Part shown: piece by piece, positions 1-11,742 of the stretch
Numbering within the stretch: the first letter of the stretch is position 1
Layout: each line of letters opens with the position of its first letter
Made by a program: the position numbers and the translations under genes
Source of the DNA: Hofstenia miamia
Taxonomy: Eukaryota > Xenacoelomorpha > Acoela
Length of the DNA: 64,000 bases
Assembly (NCBI GenBank): GCA_004352715.1
Contig: SCFE01000067.1
Span: 208,460-272,459, forward strand
Direction: 5' to 3'
Notes under the pieces: generated by a model
Seen by the model: the letters and a program-made list of their open reading frames with translations, nothing else
Database searches by the model: none
What the model was told of the DNA's origin: nothing

Positions 1-216
1 TGGATAAGTTAATATTTCAATATTTAAATTTGGAAATTATTGATTATATTTTATGCAGTTTTTTATGATATTGAATTCATGTAAATTTGTTACCTGAATA
101 CAATGTATTGAACAGATTAAGCATACATTTGGGTTTTTAAATTACGAAAAAAATTGACTGCAATCTTGCAAACCTTCCCTCATCAAACGGATGGTTCCAC
201 ACAAGTTCTTTATATA

Positions 217-1036
217 CCCAGATAAAAATTTAAGGTCTAAACAACGTTGTTTTGGGTTGTTATGTGGTTGTTTTATGTGTCAAAAACAACGTTGTTTTAA
301 CGTCGAAATTGTACCATTTCATTGGTCGAAACAAACGTTGCTTCAACAACGTCACATTTGGTTGCTTTTTGGTTGTTTTTTATTCGTGAAACAGCAATAT
401 TGTGAGGTCGTAACAACGTTGTTTTATGTTGTCACATGCTTGTTTTAGCATTACTTTTGTATGCAAAATAAAATTTTATATTGCTAAGCAGTTCAAACAT
501 TGCTGTTTAAACAAACACAAACCCAACAAAGGGCAGACCACTATCTTTGAGATACTGTTAAGCATATTCAATACAAACATTTGTTAAAGATTTAAATGAA
601 TGTCTTGGATATAAATGATAGCAATGAGCATAAAAATCTGCAAAATTTAACAAAAATTTAAAAATCTAAAATTAAGGACAATTTTGAAATAGTACTTTCT
701 TAAGTCGTGAAAAATCTCTTTAGCTCAATTGTAACTTATGATATTTAACTGTCAATGTCAAGGTGTCCAAATATTCATGAATAAATTATTTTGAAAATTC
801 ACTTATCTGGTATATTATAATTTTTCGCAAATTAAAAATTTCAAAAAAGGTTTTGCAAATCCTTTTTTATATAAAAAGATCTTGTAATAAAATAACAAAG
901 TGAGTTAAATTTGCAAGCTTCTGCTCACTGATTATTTTTTACTAAAGTTGTTATTATGATGTTAGTGGTTGCTGCAACAACCAAAAGTATGAAACAACTA
1001 TAAACAACGTAAAAACAACCAAAATTGTTATCTAGG
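217..1036. mobile_element. Non-autonomous DNA transposon (MITE-like) with TA target site
   Basis: The left end reads CCCAGATAAAAATT and the right end is its imperfect inverse (AATTGTTATCTAGG), with two mismatches over the 16 bases that include the flanking TA. A TA dinucleotide flanks both ends, as in Tc1/mariner-type insertion. Inside the left end (about 238-445) the palindrome AACAACGTTGTT and its halves recur several times. Related half-sites (acaacc, aacaacgt) recur at the right end (about 970-1020), giving subterminal inverted repeats. There is no coding capacity; the open frame across 191-448 is an accident of the repeats. Superfamily assignment is inference from the TA duplication only. 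Confidence 0.7.
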
Positions 1037-1828
1037 TACATAGCTAAGTGGCAATACTTTGTAGATTTAATTAAGACCTAACTGGGATATATTTATTTTC
1101 CGCATGAGTCGTCCTACGTCTTTGGGGGTGTGATTGCATTTGACTTTTGGTGGGTAATTTCTAATACATCCCTTTGTGTAATTTTTATCAACAAACTAAC
1201 TACGCTCATATGTACTAATTTCAAAAATAACTTTAATTTGAATCGTGAACTGCCCGCGACTGAACGTGTAATGCAAATTACATGCTATTTGGCATGACCC
1301 TCATTGGAATCCATATACTGATAGTAGCCAATCATAGTTTGTTAATTTTTTCTTATATTAGTACGAGTAAGTCGTGATTATTTTTATAACATTTATTGAT
1401 GCGATTGTCAACATCTAACTTTTCTATTAAGTGAACTTTCTCAATTCATTTCAACATTTAGTTGATATTCACTGTACCTCGGCTCTGGACTTCAAAATCA
1501 GTGTTGGGCTTCTTTCAATCCATTAGTTTCTGCTTCACAACAAATTGTTCATTTTTCACGAATCTTATCTTTATAAAAAAATCAGTCTTTCATTGCCGGC
1601 TACAGCAATAACGTATCTGGTGTATCACTCGAACGTCCATTTCAAAAACTGATTACCATAAATGTAAACATTGCGTGTCACCATCTGCATGCAAAAGCTA
1701 CCGACATCTTACCGAATATGCATTTAAATTTGGGTTTTTATTGAACAGTCAGAATTTGTGTGACAGTGCTGTGGTGAATTTATTTCTTGAACATTTATTA
1801 AGTTTCCTATTTCAATCAATAACTAGAA
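1037..1828. other. AT-rich sequence without recognised feature
   Basis: No supported reading frame, RNA gene or repeat end was recognised here. The short open frame across 1675-1893 runs into the interspersed repeat that follows and shows no family similarity. Confidence 0.5.
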
Positions 1829-2026
1829 AAGCACTCGGAGAGCGCAGTCCTCTGCCACACAGCTTGTGTCCCCGGATCAGCACCAAAATTTAATGGATTC
1901 CTCCTTGGGTGGAGATGCACCTCTGGTGAAAATTTGAGGTCAATCCATCAATTACTTTTCCGTAAAAGCTAACAGACAAACCAACGAACGCTACCAAAAA
2001 CATAACCTCCTTGGTGGAAGTAATTA
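1829..2026 (+). repeat. Interspersed repeat ending in cataacctccttggtgg
   Basis: A block rich in CGGAGAGCGCAG, CTTGGGTGGAGATGCACC and CATAACCTCCTTGGTGG stands out from its AT-rich surroundings. From memory it matches a short repeat scattered through many aquatic invertebrate genomes, with the form cactcggagagcgcag to cctccttggcggaggt. The boundary is set by where the recognisable pattern stops. No coding role is seen. Confidence 0.55.
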
Positions 2027-4086
2027 AAGCGTTTTTAAGCGACTTTATGCTTTTTTATCTTGAGTAATATGACGTTAAATAGTACTTGTCTAAGCCAATT
2101 AGTGTCAATTTGACTTGTAAAATTCATATATTATTGTGGAGTCAGTCAACAATCTAAATGAAATAATGGCGGAAACATCTTAGCTGAATTGTTAGCCCTG
2201 GCGAGCTGATATTTTGCATTGATTTCAATCTCAATATACATGTAAAGCTGGTTTAGATCTTGAAATACATCTGCATATAAACAATGATATGCCCTTGATC
2301 CCCGAATTTAATGTTGCTTTCATCATTTGTACACATTGGAATTATTTCACGTGTTTTTAATATTTCTTGTTTGTAACTCTTGTATTTTAATTATTATTAT
2401 TAGCAAAATATTAGATTGAAATTTTCTCAAAATTCTTAGCAATCTATCTTTTAAATAACATTGCGGCTATATTTTTTAAGTGTGAATAATACACTATTTA
2501 CAAGTATTTCTATATTAGCAGTCCATCTCAACATGGAGTTGTCTAATTCAACGATTGGAAATCATATGCAGTGCTAGGGAATTGAGTGTGTAGCAGTACG
2601 TCAACTACAAGAAAAGTGAATTGCCTGGAAAAAGGTATTCTCATTTCTATGGTAGCTACAAAATACAATGGAAAATATAAGCAACAGCAAGAGTCATAAA
2701 CCAAATAAACTGAAAAACGTGCAAAATCAACAAATGTGTACACCCCAGAAAATCTGTTTAAACCAAAAATAAATGCAGTGAAAATACCGTTGTGTAAAAC
2801 TAATATCATAATAGTGTATTAAAGAAGCATGCATACGTATAAATCTTACTAATAGCATCACATGTATAATTTTTCGGAAAGTGAAATTGTCTTTATCATG
2901 TAAGTCTATATTTCATACGCCTGTAATGTTTAAACAAAAGCGAATACTTTTCTGTTTTGTATTTTGGATATTAATGAAAAACAAAATAAATGTATGGAAT
3001 TTTTACAATGAAAAATAGCAATGTATTTGAAAAAAACCTTTGCATGTAATGTGTAGCCCCCACAAAACGAAATAAATACAATTGCAGATGTTAATCATTA
3101 GAATATGTGGGATTTTTTACAATGGTATTTGAAAAGTGAGATGTAGCATTTTGCATATGATGTATTGAAAATGTGAATTTGTGCATAAGATAGATAAGCA
3201 ATAGAAAAGTGTGAAATTTTGCTGATATCATTAGTCAACAATGTATTATCACAAAACGCGATGTAAAAATCCAGCTAACAATATCATGTATATCAAAAAA
3301 ATATTTGCAAACAAGGCCTCCATTAATAAATCAATATAGCAAGTACATGAATCATTGTAAATTGACCCCATGAATATAGCAAGCATTAAAAATAAGCTGT
3401 AATTACTCCCCTGCTAGATGGCGATGCAAACCCCATCGTCAATAATCAAGAATCAGCTATTACGTCATTTTGCGGAACGATCTGTTTATTTTCTACTACT
3501 AGCATGGATCGTGAATTGGATGTCTTCTTTACTAAAATGTTCTTAATTGCCAAATATTTATACATTCTGTTTTCAAAAACCAATATGATTTTATGTGCCA
3601 GTCCTCTTCTAGATTATGGTATTGAAGAGCTTCCACAATTCCTTACATCACCCATTAGTTTAACAGTTAGAACCTGCTTACATTTTTAGTACGTGGACAC
3701 AGTTTGGGGTACGTTTTGTACCCCACAGTATTATTGAATTATGCAACAAGGCTATGGCTTAAATGAGTATAAGAAATATGTTTGTGTTGGACAAAAGAGT
3801 TTCTTCACATGGCCAGATGAAATATCATTGCGGATATTCCACTTTGCTAGTCTCTTTTGAGTGCGGACAATTACCATGCAAAGCACTCTTCGCTATCATT
3901 AGCGACTCATTGCGTCTTATGGAATTTTCGTAGGTATGACCAAGGCTGTAAACGGGCCATTATTTCCAGCGCAGAATGCAGGCCTACCCGACCCCGATGG
4001 GCCACTGACTGGATGGGACAGAAAACAAATATTCATGCGGATCATACATTTCAGGTAGAACTCTTTCTGATAGCAATGTCATGCAA
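2027..4086. other. AT-rich sequence, no supported gene
   Basis: About 2 kb of non-coding sequence. From about 2930 to 3330 there are loosely repeated phrases such as acaatgtatt, tgcatatgatg and atgtaaaa, which look like decayed repeats. Short frames at 2543-2809, 3504-3689 and 3857-4099 have no recognisable domain and are not called. Confidence 0.5.
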
Positions 4087-5648
4087 AAAATGCTTTTAAC
4101 AGCTTAAGCAGACAAGCAATGTTGGTTACTAATCTCAAAAACCATCCAAAACTTTACCCATTTACATCCTGTTGCTATGGCGAGCAAAGCTCCCTGTTTT
4201 TGGTGACTCAATTATTTCTAGTGAAGTCGGAGAACAACAGGGTGATCCCGAAGACCCACCTCTTTTTTGTAATACTATCCAAAAATATGTTGAAGGTTTG
4301 GTGAGCGAGCTCAATCTCTGGTACATGGACGATGGTAATGTTGCTGACAAAGGCAGAAACAGTCCTTAGAGACTTAGACAGAATCATTCAGTTTTCTGGG
4401 GCCATTGGTATTGAAGTGAACCCTTCTAAATGTGAACAAATTTTTCCTGGAAGTCCCAACTCAAAGCTGCGTGCGAAAATTTTGAGTGATTTTGAAAGTA
4501 GATGTCTAGGCATCAAAGTGATTGCAGTAAAAGATCTCATAGTTCTTGGTTCTCCTATAGGTCTTAATGCCCAGCGCAAACTTCTTGAAAGTAAGACAGC
4601 TGATTTCAAGCCCCTCTCAAGCAACCTTCTATTACTAGAAGCTAATACTGCTTTGTTTCTTTTGAAGAATTGCTAAGTATGCTAAAGCTTACTTACTATC
4701 TGCGTACTGTTCCATGTTTTCTCAAAGGCGATCTGTTAGTTGAGTATGATAGAGTCATAACTCAAACTTTTGAAAATATTACTAACGTTGCCTTAAATGC
4801 CACAAGTCTTTCTCAAGCCAGACTTCCTCCAAAACTTGGTGGTATAGGTTTGCCTTGCAATGCTCTCATAGCACACGCAGCATTTCTTTCCTCACAGTTT
4901 GTCTCTAACAGCCTGGTATGTTCCTTGCTTGCAGATGTTGTTCATTATGACAAACACTATTTGATGGAAAGCATTCAAAGCCAGAATGAGGAACACTCAA
5001 TCAAAGCTAACCATCGCATATTATGTTTTGTTCAAGTCAAGATCAAGAAGCAAAAATTCGATCAGTGAAGACAGAATAGAATCCCTTCTATTGACTAGTC
5101 CAGGTGAGGCAGCTTTTAATATTTGGAGTAGTCAAAGTTCGGTTTCTTACCCTCCTGAGCAACCCACGGAACAAAATAGCTGGATTAAGGTTGTCTATGA
5201 TGCAGAACTTCGTCGTCTCAGTGACACTTTTGATGCACAAGCGAATAACTGCCTTCCAGCTTATCAAGGAAAAATTACATGTGCATGGTTAAATGCTTAC
5301 CCTTCTTTGAACTAGGTCTTAAAATGACTAACATAAGCCTCAGGGTTGATATTTCACAGAGACTTGGTTGTAAAGTTTGTGAGCCTCACACTTGTATTTG
5401 TGGCTCATTGGTTGATTCTGATGGGAGGCATGGCCTTTCGTGCAAAAAGAGTGCAGGTCGCTTTTCTCGCCACAACACGCTTAGTGACATTATTAAGCGA
5501 GTTTTCACGTCTGCCGATGTGCCCTCTGTATTAAAACCACCTGGTTTGTCACGTTTGGACGGCAAACGTCCTGACGGAATGACATTGGTTCCGTGGAAGC
5601 GAGGTCGAGTTCTTTTTTGGGATATAACTGCAGTTGATGCTCTGCCCT
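4087..5648 (+). pseudogene. LINE with restriction-like endonuclease, copy 1, 5' part (broken)
   Basis: This is a 5'-truncated non-LTR retrotransposon open reading frame, broken by frameshifts. In order it shows the end of reverse transcriptase motif A (NAFNSLS), motif B (QQGDP near 4240) and motif C YMDDGN at 4321-4338. A thumb/connection region follows (KLGGIGLP near 4840). The C-terminal domain has a CCHC-type cluster (CICG..GRHGLSC), RHNTL, RPDG and WDIT. That order fits the restriction-like endonuclease of R2/NeSL-type LINEs (known family logic), as opposed to an apurinic endonuclease. It is nearly collinear with the minus-strand copy at 22.5-26 kb. The 3' end is separated by an inserted CR1-like fragment. 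Clade placement is inferred. Confidence 0.8.
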
Positions 5649-6521
5649 ATAGAATAGAATAGAATAGAATTTCTTATTAAGTGTCGTACATTGGCATAAT
5701 TATACACATCAACAAAAGCTGCTAATACTACACTTAATGCGTCAATAACATAAATACACAAAAACTATAAAAACATAACGAAAACATGGATTCAAAATTA
5801 TCAATTTACCCAGTTTATTGCTAATTAATGATATCTTTTAAAAAAACTGGAATCCTTTCCATGATGTAGAACCTATTTTAGGGATATATTGTTTGTGGAG
5901 GTAGTTATTAATGTATTAATTTGATTTTTAAATTTAAATCGCTTTTTGATTCGCTTTATTTCAATTGGTAAGTTAATCCATAGATCAACTGCTGAGTTTA
6001 AAAATGATTTTTTAAGAAAATGCTTCTTGAACTTTACTGAATTTGGATGTCCTCGAATGATAATTTGAACACGCATATAGAGGAAATTGCAGTTTACTGT
6101 AAGGTGAGCGCTGGTTTGAGATATCCCAAAATTTTATTAATGAAAAGTATCTTATGAAATATGAAGCATCATTAATGCAATATAAACGCTTTCCATTCTT
6201 AGTAGAATAATTTTCGTCACAAACTTTAGCTGCCCATTTTATTTGTGAATCAATGTTATTTATTAATGAGCAGTTTATGTTATTAAATAAGATATTACAG
6301 TATCTGTAATGACTTAATACTAGAGAGTTGACTAACATTAATTTCATTTTTGAATTTACAAAATTGCTTACATGTGAAATAGTTTCAATTGCCATTGCCA
6401 TTTTGCGTAATACTATGCGTATGTGATTTGAATACTTTTATTGTCAATTGTTACTCCAAGATATTTGAAAGTTTCAACGTGAGAAATTTTTGTCCCCAAA
6501 AAATTGAAAATATTTATTAAA
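5649..6521 (-). mobile_element. CR1-like LINE 3' fragment inserted in the REL-type LINE
   Basis: On the minus strand, broken frames match the end of a CR1/Jockey-type ORF2: VETFKYLGVTID near 6460, LVLSHYRYCNILF near 6300, and a final AVDLWINLP-like stretch near 5960. The 3' tail is a TAGAA microsatellite on the plus strand (about 5650-5670), typical of CR1-type elements that end in short repeats. The 5' end is truncated at about 6521. The host LINE sequence is repeated on both sides for about 120 bp, apparently an unusually long target duplication. Confidence 0.75.
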
Positions 6522-6990
6522 TGTATTAAAACCACCTGGTTTGTCACGTTTAGATGGCAAACGTCCTGACAGAATGAATTGGTTCCGTGGAAGTGAGGTC
6601 GAGTTCTTTTTTGGGATGTAACTGCATTTGATACTCTCGCCCCAAGTAGAGTCAACAATTATGCTACCTTTAAGGCTGCGGAAGATTCTAAGCGAACAAA
6701 GATAAATAAATACCGACCAATAATTAATGCTGGCTACGACTTACAACTTATAGCCTTTGAAGTTCGAGACAATTGTGAATCAGGATCTTTTGAATTTCTC
6801 AAAACACTTGCAGCTCATATCCGTGCGTGCACCAAGCAGGCTTATTCTCAGGAATTTCTTATGCAAAGAATCAGTGTTGCAATCCAAATGGCAAATAGTG
6901 CCTGTGTCGTTGGCAAGTTTTAATTATTGTAGTTTATTTGTAACCAAGATTGATAATTTGTAACTTAAATTATATTTGTAACGTTGATTT
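6522..6990 (+). pseudogene. LINE with restriction-like endonuclease, copy 1, 3' part
   Basis: This continues the LINE interrupted at 5649. It starts again inside the endonuclease (RLDGKRPD region), carries on through TLAPSRVNN and SVAIQMANSACVVG-like residues, and passes into a 3' UTR shared with the minus copy (gtagtttatttgtaaccaag). Compared with the copy at 22.5-26 kb it lacks a short stretch after ACVVG, so its C-terminus is shortened. Many substitutions and a frameshift show it is dead. Confidence 0.75.
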
Positions 6991-7130
6991 TAGATTGAAA
7001 AAAATCTTAAAATTATATCTTATATCTTTTTTTTACTCAGAAACAACTATAACCATTAACTGCGAATATCAAGTTATTGACAATTTTCAGGATTTTCTAG
7101 AATTTATCTCAAACAATATAGACATGCCTT

Positions 7131-7138
7131 GGATAAAT
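7131..7138 (+). repeat. hAT target-site duplication, left (GGATAAAT)
   Basis: GGATAAAT lies directly before TAGGCTTGTG. The same eight bases follow the right end at 22140-22147. The second copy of this flank at 18821-18828 has one change (CGATAAAT). Eight-base duplications are standard for hAT transposons. Confidence 0.85.
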
Positions 7139-7183
7139 TAGGCTTGTGCGATATATCATACAAATATTGATATTGTGATATTT

Positions 7184-8716
7184 TGTAACATCCTCTACCA
7201 GGCATTGTCACTGTTTACCCTTTGTTACTTTATAACATTACCTGTGTAATTGCAGGTAGGTATGTACTAACTTGACACTGCTTACTTCCACTTAGCTCCA
7301 TTAACTTTAATTAACAAAACAGGACTAATCACTATTTAGGTGACAAAGCCATGCAGCATCTCTTCCAATTGTTAATAGTGGACACCCGCCTGAGGCTGAT
7401 CTACACATCCAGTATCACTTGCTCGCCAATGATCCACTTGGTTGAGTTCCACTTCTCAGCTCACGGATATAACTTATGTGTACCCTATCCTAGCTCGGTG
7501 CATACTCAAGACAAGACACAACTCGACTTAATCTCTATTTGTAAAAGTCTTTTATGTTTGTGCAACCTGACTTGTCACTAGCTGCGTAGGTAATATTACA
7601 TGTAGCCATTCCCGAAATATATTGGTTTTAATAACTAGTTTAATATCCTAACCTACATTTAATAATCATTACATGCTCGGTCACATTATAGGTCACTTCA
7701 TTGTCATTAATTTGGATCTAAAATAATATAGATGTACAGGGTGATTGTAAAGTCCCTTTAGCATTTTAATCGTCCATAAAATGAAACAAAGTGAGAAACC
7801 ATTAATAAGTAATATATTTTCCAAATAACAAATACCTGAATTTAAGTTATGAAACGTGTTCAAAGTGCCCACCTTCATTTTGGATACACTGATGACACCT
7901 TTTTTCAAGGCTAAGAATGGAACTTTCCAATAAAGGTGAATTAGCTATTTCGTCTACTCCTTGCTCTATTCGGGCTTTCAACATTTCAATGCTGGTAATT
8001 GGTGTCGCATAGACTTTCTCTCGCAGGAAACCCCAGAAAAAATAGTCGAGAGGTGTTAGGTCCGGACTTCTGGGGCTCCAATTCAGTGGGCCATCTCTNT
8101 CGCTGATGATCCACTTGGTTGAGTTCCACTTCTCAGCTCACGGATATAACTTATGTGTACCCCATCCTAGCTCAGTGCGTACTCAAGACAAGACACAATT
8201 CGACTTAATCTCTATTTGTAAAAGTCTTTTATGTTCGTGCAACCTGACTTGTCACTAGCTGCGTAGTAAATATTACATGTAGCCATTACCGAAATATATT
8301 GGCTTTAATAACTAGTTTAATATACAGCAGCTTCCTAACCTACATTTAATAATCATTACATGCTCGGTCACATTATAGGTCACTTCATTGTCATTAATTT
8401 GAATCTAAAATAATGTAGATGTAAATCCCTAGATTTCGGCTTACCAGCCGTATTTCAAGCTTGTTAAGCTTAATACTTGCAGATAAATGATCGGTAGTCA
8501 ACTAAACGAGAATAAAAAACCCTATTCCTAATCTACGTGCATTTTCATGGCCTGCCACAAAGCCCCTTGCTTCGTGCTTGATGGATCCAGGCCACTACTA
8601 AACACAACTTGTTTAGCTGGATATTGCATTAACTAATCAAACCATAGTAAAGAAATAATATAAGAATTCCAAAGAAATTTCTTTACCAATTGTTAACATG
8701 AATTTCGATCTATACA
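7184..8716 (-). repeat. 3' LTR region (two overlapping partial copies joined by n)
   Basis: In plus orientation the LTR begins TGTAACATCC and ends GATCTATACA. From 7184 to 7736 it runs into a mariner insertion. After the n at 8099 a second version (8100-8716) restarts at the internal phrase GATGATCCACTTGG and has no mariner, showing the empty site GATGTAAATCCC. Removing the overlap gives an LTR of about 0.86 kb. The two versions differ by several substitutions, as expected for two LTR copies brought together by scaffolding. Confidence 0.75.
7737..8098 (-). mobile_element. Tc1/mariner element, left fragment cut by the scaffold join
   Basis: It begins with the inverted-repeat end CAGGGTGATTGTAAAGTCCC after TA. 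On the minus strand it encodes the transposase C-terminal stretch SPDLTPLDYFFWG, with the third catalytic Asp. It is identical but for a few bases to 19427-19788 and stops at the single n at 8099. Confidence 0.85.
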
Positions 8717-8785
8717 TAATTGTTCTTGCCTTCTCTTTTGTATTCATTTACCATTTATATTCGTGTAAAAAGGCTTTTGCGACTT

Positions 8786-10800
8786 TTACTCTTTCAGTAG
8801 TCTCCATCTCAGAAGTATCATTGGTATTGATATTGTTTCTGGTGGCGTGCATATTAAAATTTTCGTTTCTATTTGTCTCTCTATTTTTTCATATGACCCT
8901 ATTGTCGTCAGTGCTGTCGCCAGCCCTATTGTTGCTGGATAATTCATGTTGCCATCTGCAATTGTGCTCCAAAATGCTTGTGTTAATCCTTGTCTGCTTA
9001 GCTTTAATCGCATTTCTTCTTTTATGTCTATTCTTGATGTGATGCATTGAACATTGATGGCTAGTTGGTTATATGGTTTCAGTAGCTCCTCTAGTTCTGT
9101 TCTCATGAAAGCTTCCGTGACCATAACTTCATTGTCACTACTGTTTGTTGCTCTTTAATTTTCTGATAGTTCCTTTCTTTGATTTCCTTAGTCTCTTCAT
9201 TACTTTAATTTTGACTAAGAAACGTTCATCATCTCTGTCAATCCATTCAATTGTTTTTGCTGGGCTTACTTCTCCCCACTTTTCGATGTTTATTCTGTCA
9301 ATTGTTTGTTGTTTGTTCAGGGATAGTAGTAGTTGTGATGATGTTAATAATTCTCCTTCTTCCATTATCTTTCTTTGTGATTTTGTCACCATTTTGCAGA
9401 CTTCTACCAGTTCCATTATACCGCGTTTTCTCATTATTTCCGCACTTCTTATGATTTTAGTGAATGTGCATGGCGGACTATCTCTCTGGTACCTTTCCAT
9501 AGCTTCTTCTAGAGCTTGTTGCACGTTTTTCTGTACCAATGCTTTCCTCATGTCTTCTGTGCTTGCTAATTTTCTCTTAATTATTTTTCTAGTTGTTATC
9601 CATGGTTGATTTTCAAGTTGTCTTAATCGTGTTTCTGACGTTGTTCCCCATATATATTTTCTCCTTGGTTCCTCGAATATTGTTTTCTCACTCAGGCATA
9701 TCACCGTCTTGTTTGCCAAGTCTATGATTGATATTTTTCCCATTGGGCCTTTGTTTGTTATTATCTGACTAATGATCTTCTCTTCAGTTTGCATCAGTTT
9801 TTCTGTTTTATCTGGTGCTTCCATTTTTTCGATGTGTCCTTTGAGGAGCCAGTTTTTTGTTTGTTTGTTAATTGGAAATAACACTATCTCGAACTTTTTT
9901 CCTTTGGTTAGTTTATTTCTCATGTGCCATGAGATTGGTAGTCTCACTTCCTTGTCTTCCATTGTGAATATCGCCAGCAGTCATGCTGTTGTCCTGTACC
10001 TAATTTCCGGTGCATTCTTTTCTTCAAATGTTGGATGCCAAAAATCTTTTCTTGTATTTAATTCATATGCTCTATTTACTTCAGTAAGTGCTACATCTAC
10101 TGTCTTGTGGAATTTTCTTGATGGTGCTTCTATTTTTATCACTGGCCACTTTTCTTCCATTTTGTTCTGTAATTTCATGTTGTCCCAGATCTTTTGAATT
10201 TGCCATAGATGTTTCTGTCTCTGCGTCAAGCTGCACTTAATGAAAAGTGTGTTTGCTTTTTCAATGCCTTCTCTATCCATCATTAGTTCCACCATTTTTG
10301 TTTGCTTATATAGATCAATCACAATACATGGGTCCAACATTATCCTATAGATCTGCGCCCAGTAGTCTATTTGTAAGTTGAATCTATTAATTCTGAAGTT
10401 GTTGTATCTGTTGGTGCTTTCTCCCAGGGGAATATGTTCTCTGTCTGCATGCAAGCATCTAGTAGATGTCTGGGGATGTCTTCTATTGTCGAGCTTATTA
10501 TGATTACCACTCCAACTTTTTGTACTTTTGCCATTTTTAACGTTTGTTCTATCTGTTTTTTGAGATTTTTGTTGTACTCTTTCTCTTTCAGCCCATGTAT
10601 AATTGTTAGATTATCTTTATCCATATTTATCTCTGGGATTTCTGCTATTTGGTCTTTAAATGCCATTATGTTTGCATCGTCTCCAGGTGAATTCTTCATC
10701 AAATATTATGTGCACTGTGCTTCACATATATGGCCTTTTTAATGTTTCATTCATGTCTCTCAGGTAGCTGATTATTACAATTACTTTTGGTCTAATGTTT
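8786..10800 (-). pseudogene. Unrecognised third ORF of the Gypsy-type element
   Basis: Downstream of integrase and before the 3' LTR, three minus-strand frames (about 10800-10367, 10454-9981 and 9962-8786, joined by a few shifts) add up to roughly 650 codons. The product is soluble-looking and rich in Lys, Glu and Ile. Landmarks are VIVIISYLRDMNETLK at the start, IDYWAQIYRIMLDPCIV near 10350, NQPWITTRKIIKRKLA near 9600 and IEWIDRDDERFLVKIKV near 9230. I see no signal peptide, transmembrane segment, furin site or zinc knuckle, so an envelope role is not supported. It occupies the position env has in errantiviruses. Family unknown. Coding character is inferred from length and continuity despite breaks. 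Confidence 0.6.
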
Positions 10801-11742
10801 GATTTAACATTAGTGGTAGATTTCTCCCTTCTCTCTTTGCCACTTTTTGTATGTGGGCTTTTGTTTAGTTTTTTTGAAGGAGTTATATCTCATTTTATTT
10901 GTTCCAATAAAGTAGGGATGCAACGTTTCTCCATTGGTCTAAGACATCTGTTTTTCTCTCTCCTTAGATTGTACTGTTCACTCCAAGGTAGTGTCTGAGG
11001 AAGCGTGTAGCTGTTTCATACATAAGGGTATTCTGCTGGTGCTTGTTTCACAGTCCATTGCCTGTGAATCTGTACTTATGGTCACTACTGCTCCAACCTT
11101 TGAATCAGTTCACAGTTGATTCCGTTTGTACTTGACAAGTTGTGGTTCCTGTGGTGATACCATCAGCCTTGAATTGTTTCTGTATCACCAAGGTTCTTCT
11201 ACCACTTACACCTTCCTCTGGAACTCTGAGTGTCTGACCACCCTTGAATTGGCGATGTGGACTCCCAGAAGGAAAGTTGTGCTGCTGTGCACCAGTTCTC
11301 TGTGTGCCCTTGAATCAGCTTTGCAGATCTCTGGTGGGAGAGGCTCTTTGTCCATTTGTCTCCCTGCCCTTGAATTGGCCTTGGGGACTACTAGGTTGCC
11401 TTCTCACTGAGTTTGAGAATTTCTTCTTACTCTCCTTCTCCTTGTCATTGACGAGAGTTCCTCTGTTTGTTGATTGTGTTACACTCTCTCCCTCATCAGC
11501 TGGTGCATCATTTTCCTCTAATTTCCTAAATTCAGTTAGTAAATTTAAGTCCCATATTTCAGGGTCATATATAGGTTTATTTCTTGCTGTCCTTCAGGGC
11601 AGTACCCTTTCTCCTACGTTTTTGTCTCTGATGTCTGCTGTGAATTCCTCCTCAAATTCTTCAGGTAGGCTATCTAAATCATACATATCATATATTATTT
11701 TGTTGCCATTGATTTGGCTTATTTTGAACTCAGCATTCTTGT
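10801..11742 (-). other. Region between integrase and third ORF, acidic tail remnant
   Basis: On the minus strand just after the integrase frame ends, a shifted frame gives DLDSLPEEFEEEFTADIRD and, after a stop, an acidic stretch near EENDAPADEGESV (about 11740-11470). This is probably the C-terminal tail of the polyprotein. Below about 11400 a phrase like CAAGGGCA or TTCAAGGG recurs with GAATTGGC between short frames, suggesting a degenerate tandem repeat. No domain is recognised. Confidence 0.4.

Larger units (their letters stand above)
7065..8098. repeat. 1,034-bp direct repeat, left copy
   Basis: The sequence here recurs at 18755-19788 (offset 11,690) with fewer than ten differences noticed. 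It spans 74 bp of flank and target site, the hAT left end, the Gypsy LTR start and the first third of a mariner element. It stops exactly at the single n at 8099. Either a tandem duplication of about 11.7 kb or a scaffold join of overlapping contigs could give this; the n favours the latter. Confidence 0.9.

Noticed and set aside
191-448. Open frame of 85 codons
   Set aside because: It is made of the AACAACGTTGTT repeats of the MITE and has no domain.
8786-10800. Envelope gene of an endogenous retrovirus
   Set aside because: Position fits, but there is no signal peptide, cleavage site, fusion peptide or membrane anchor.
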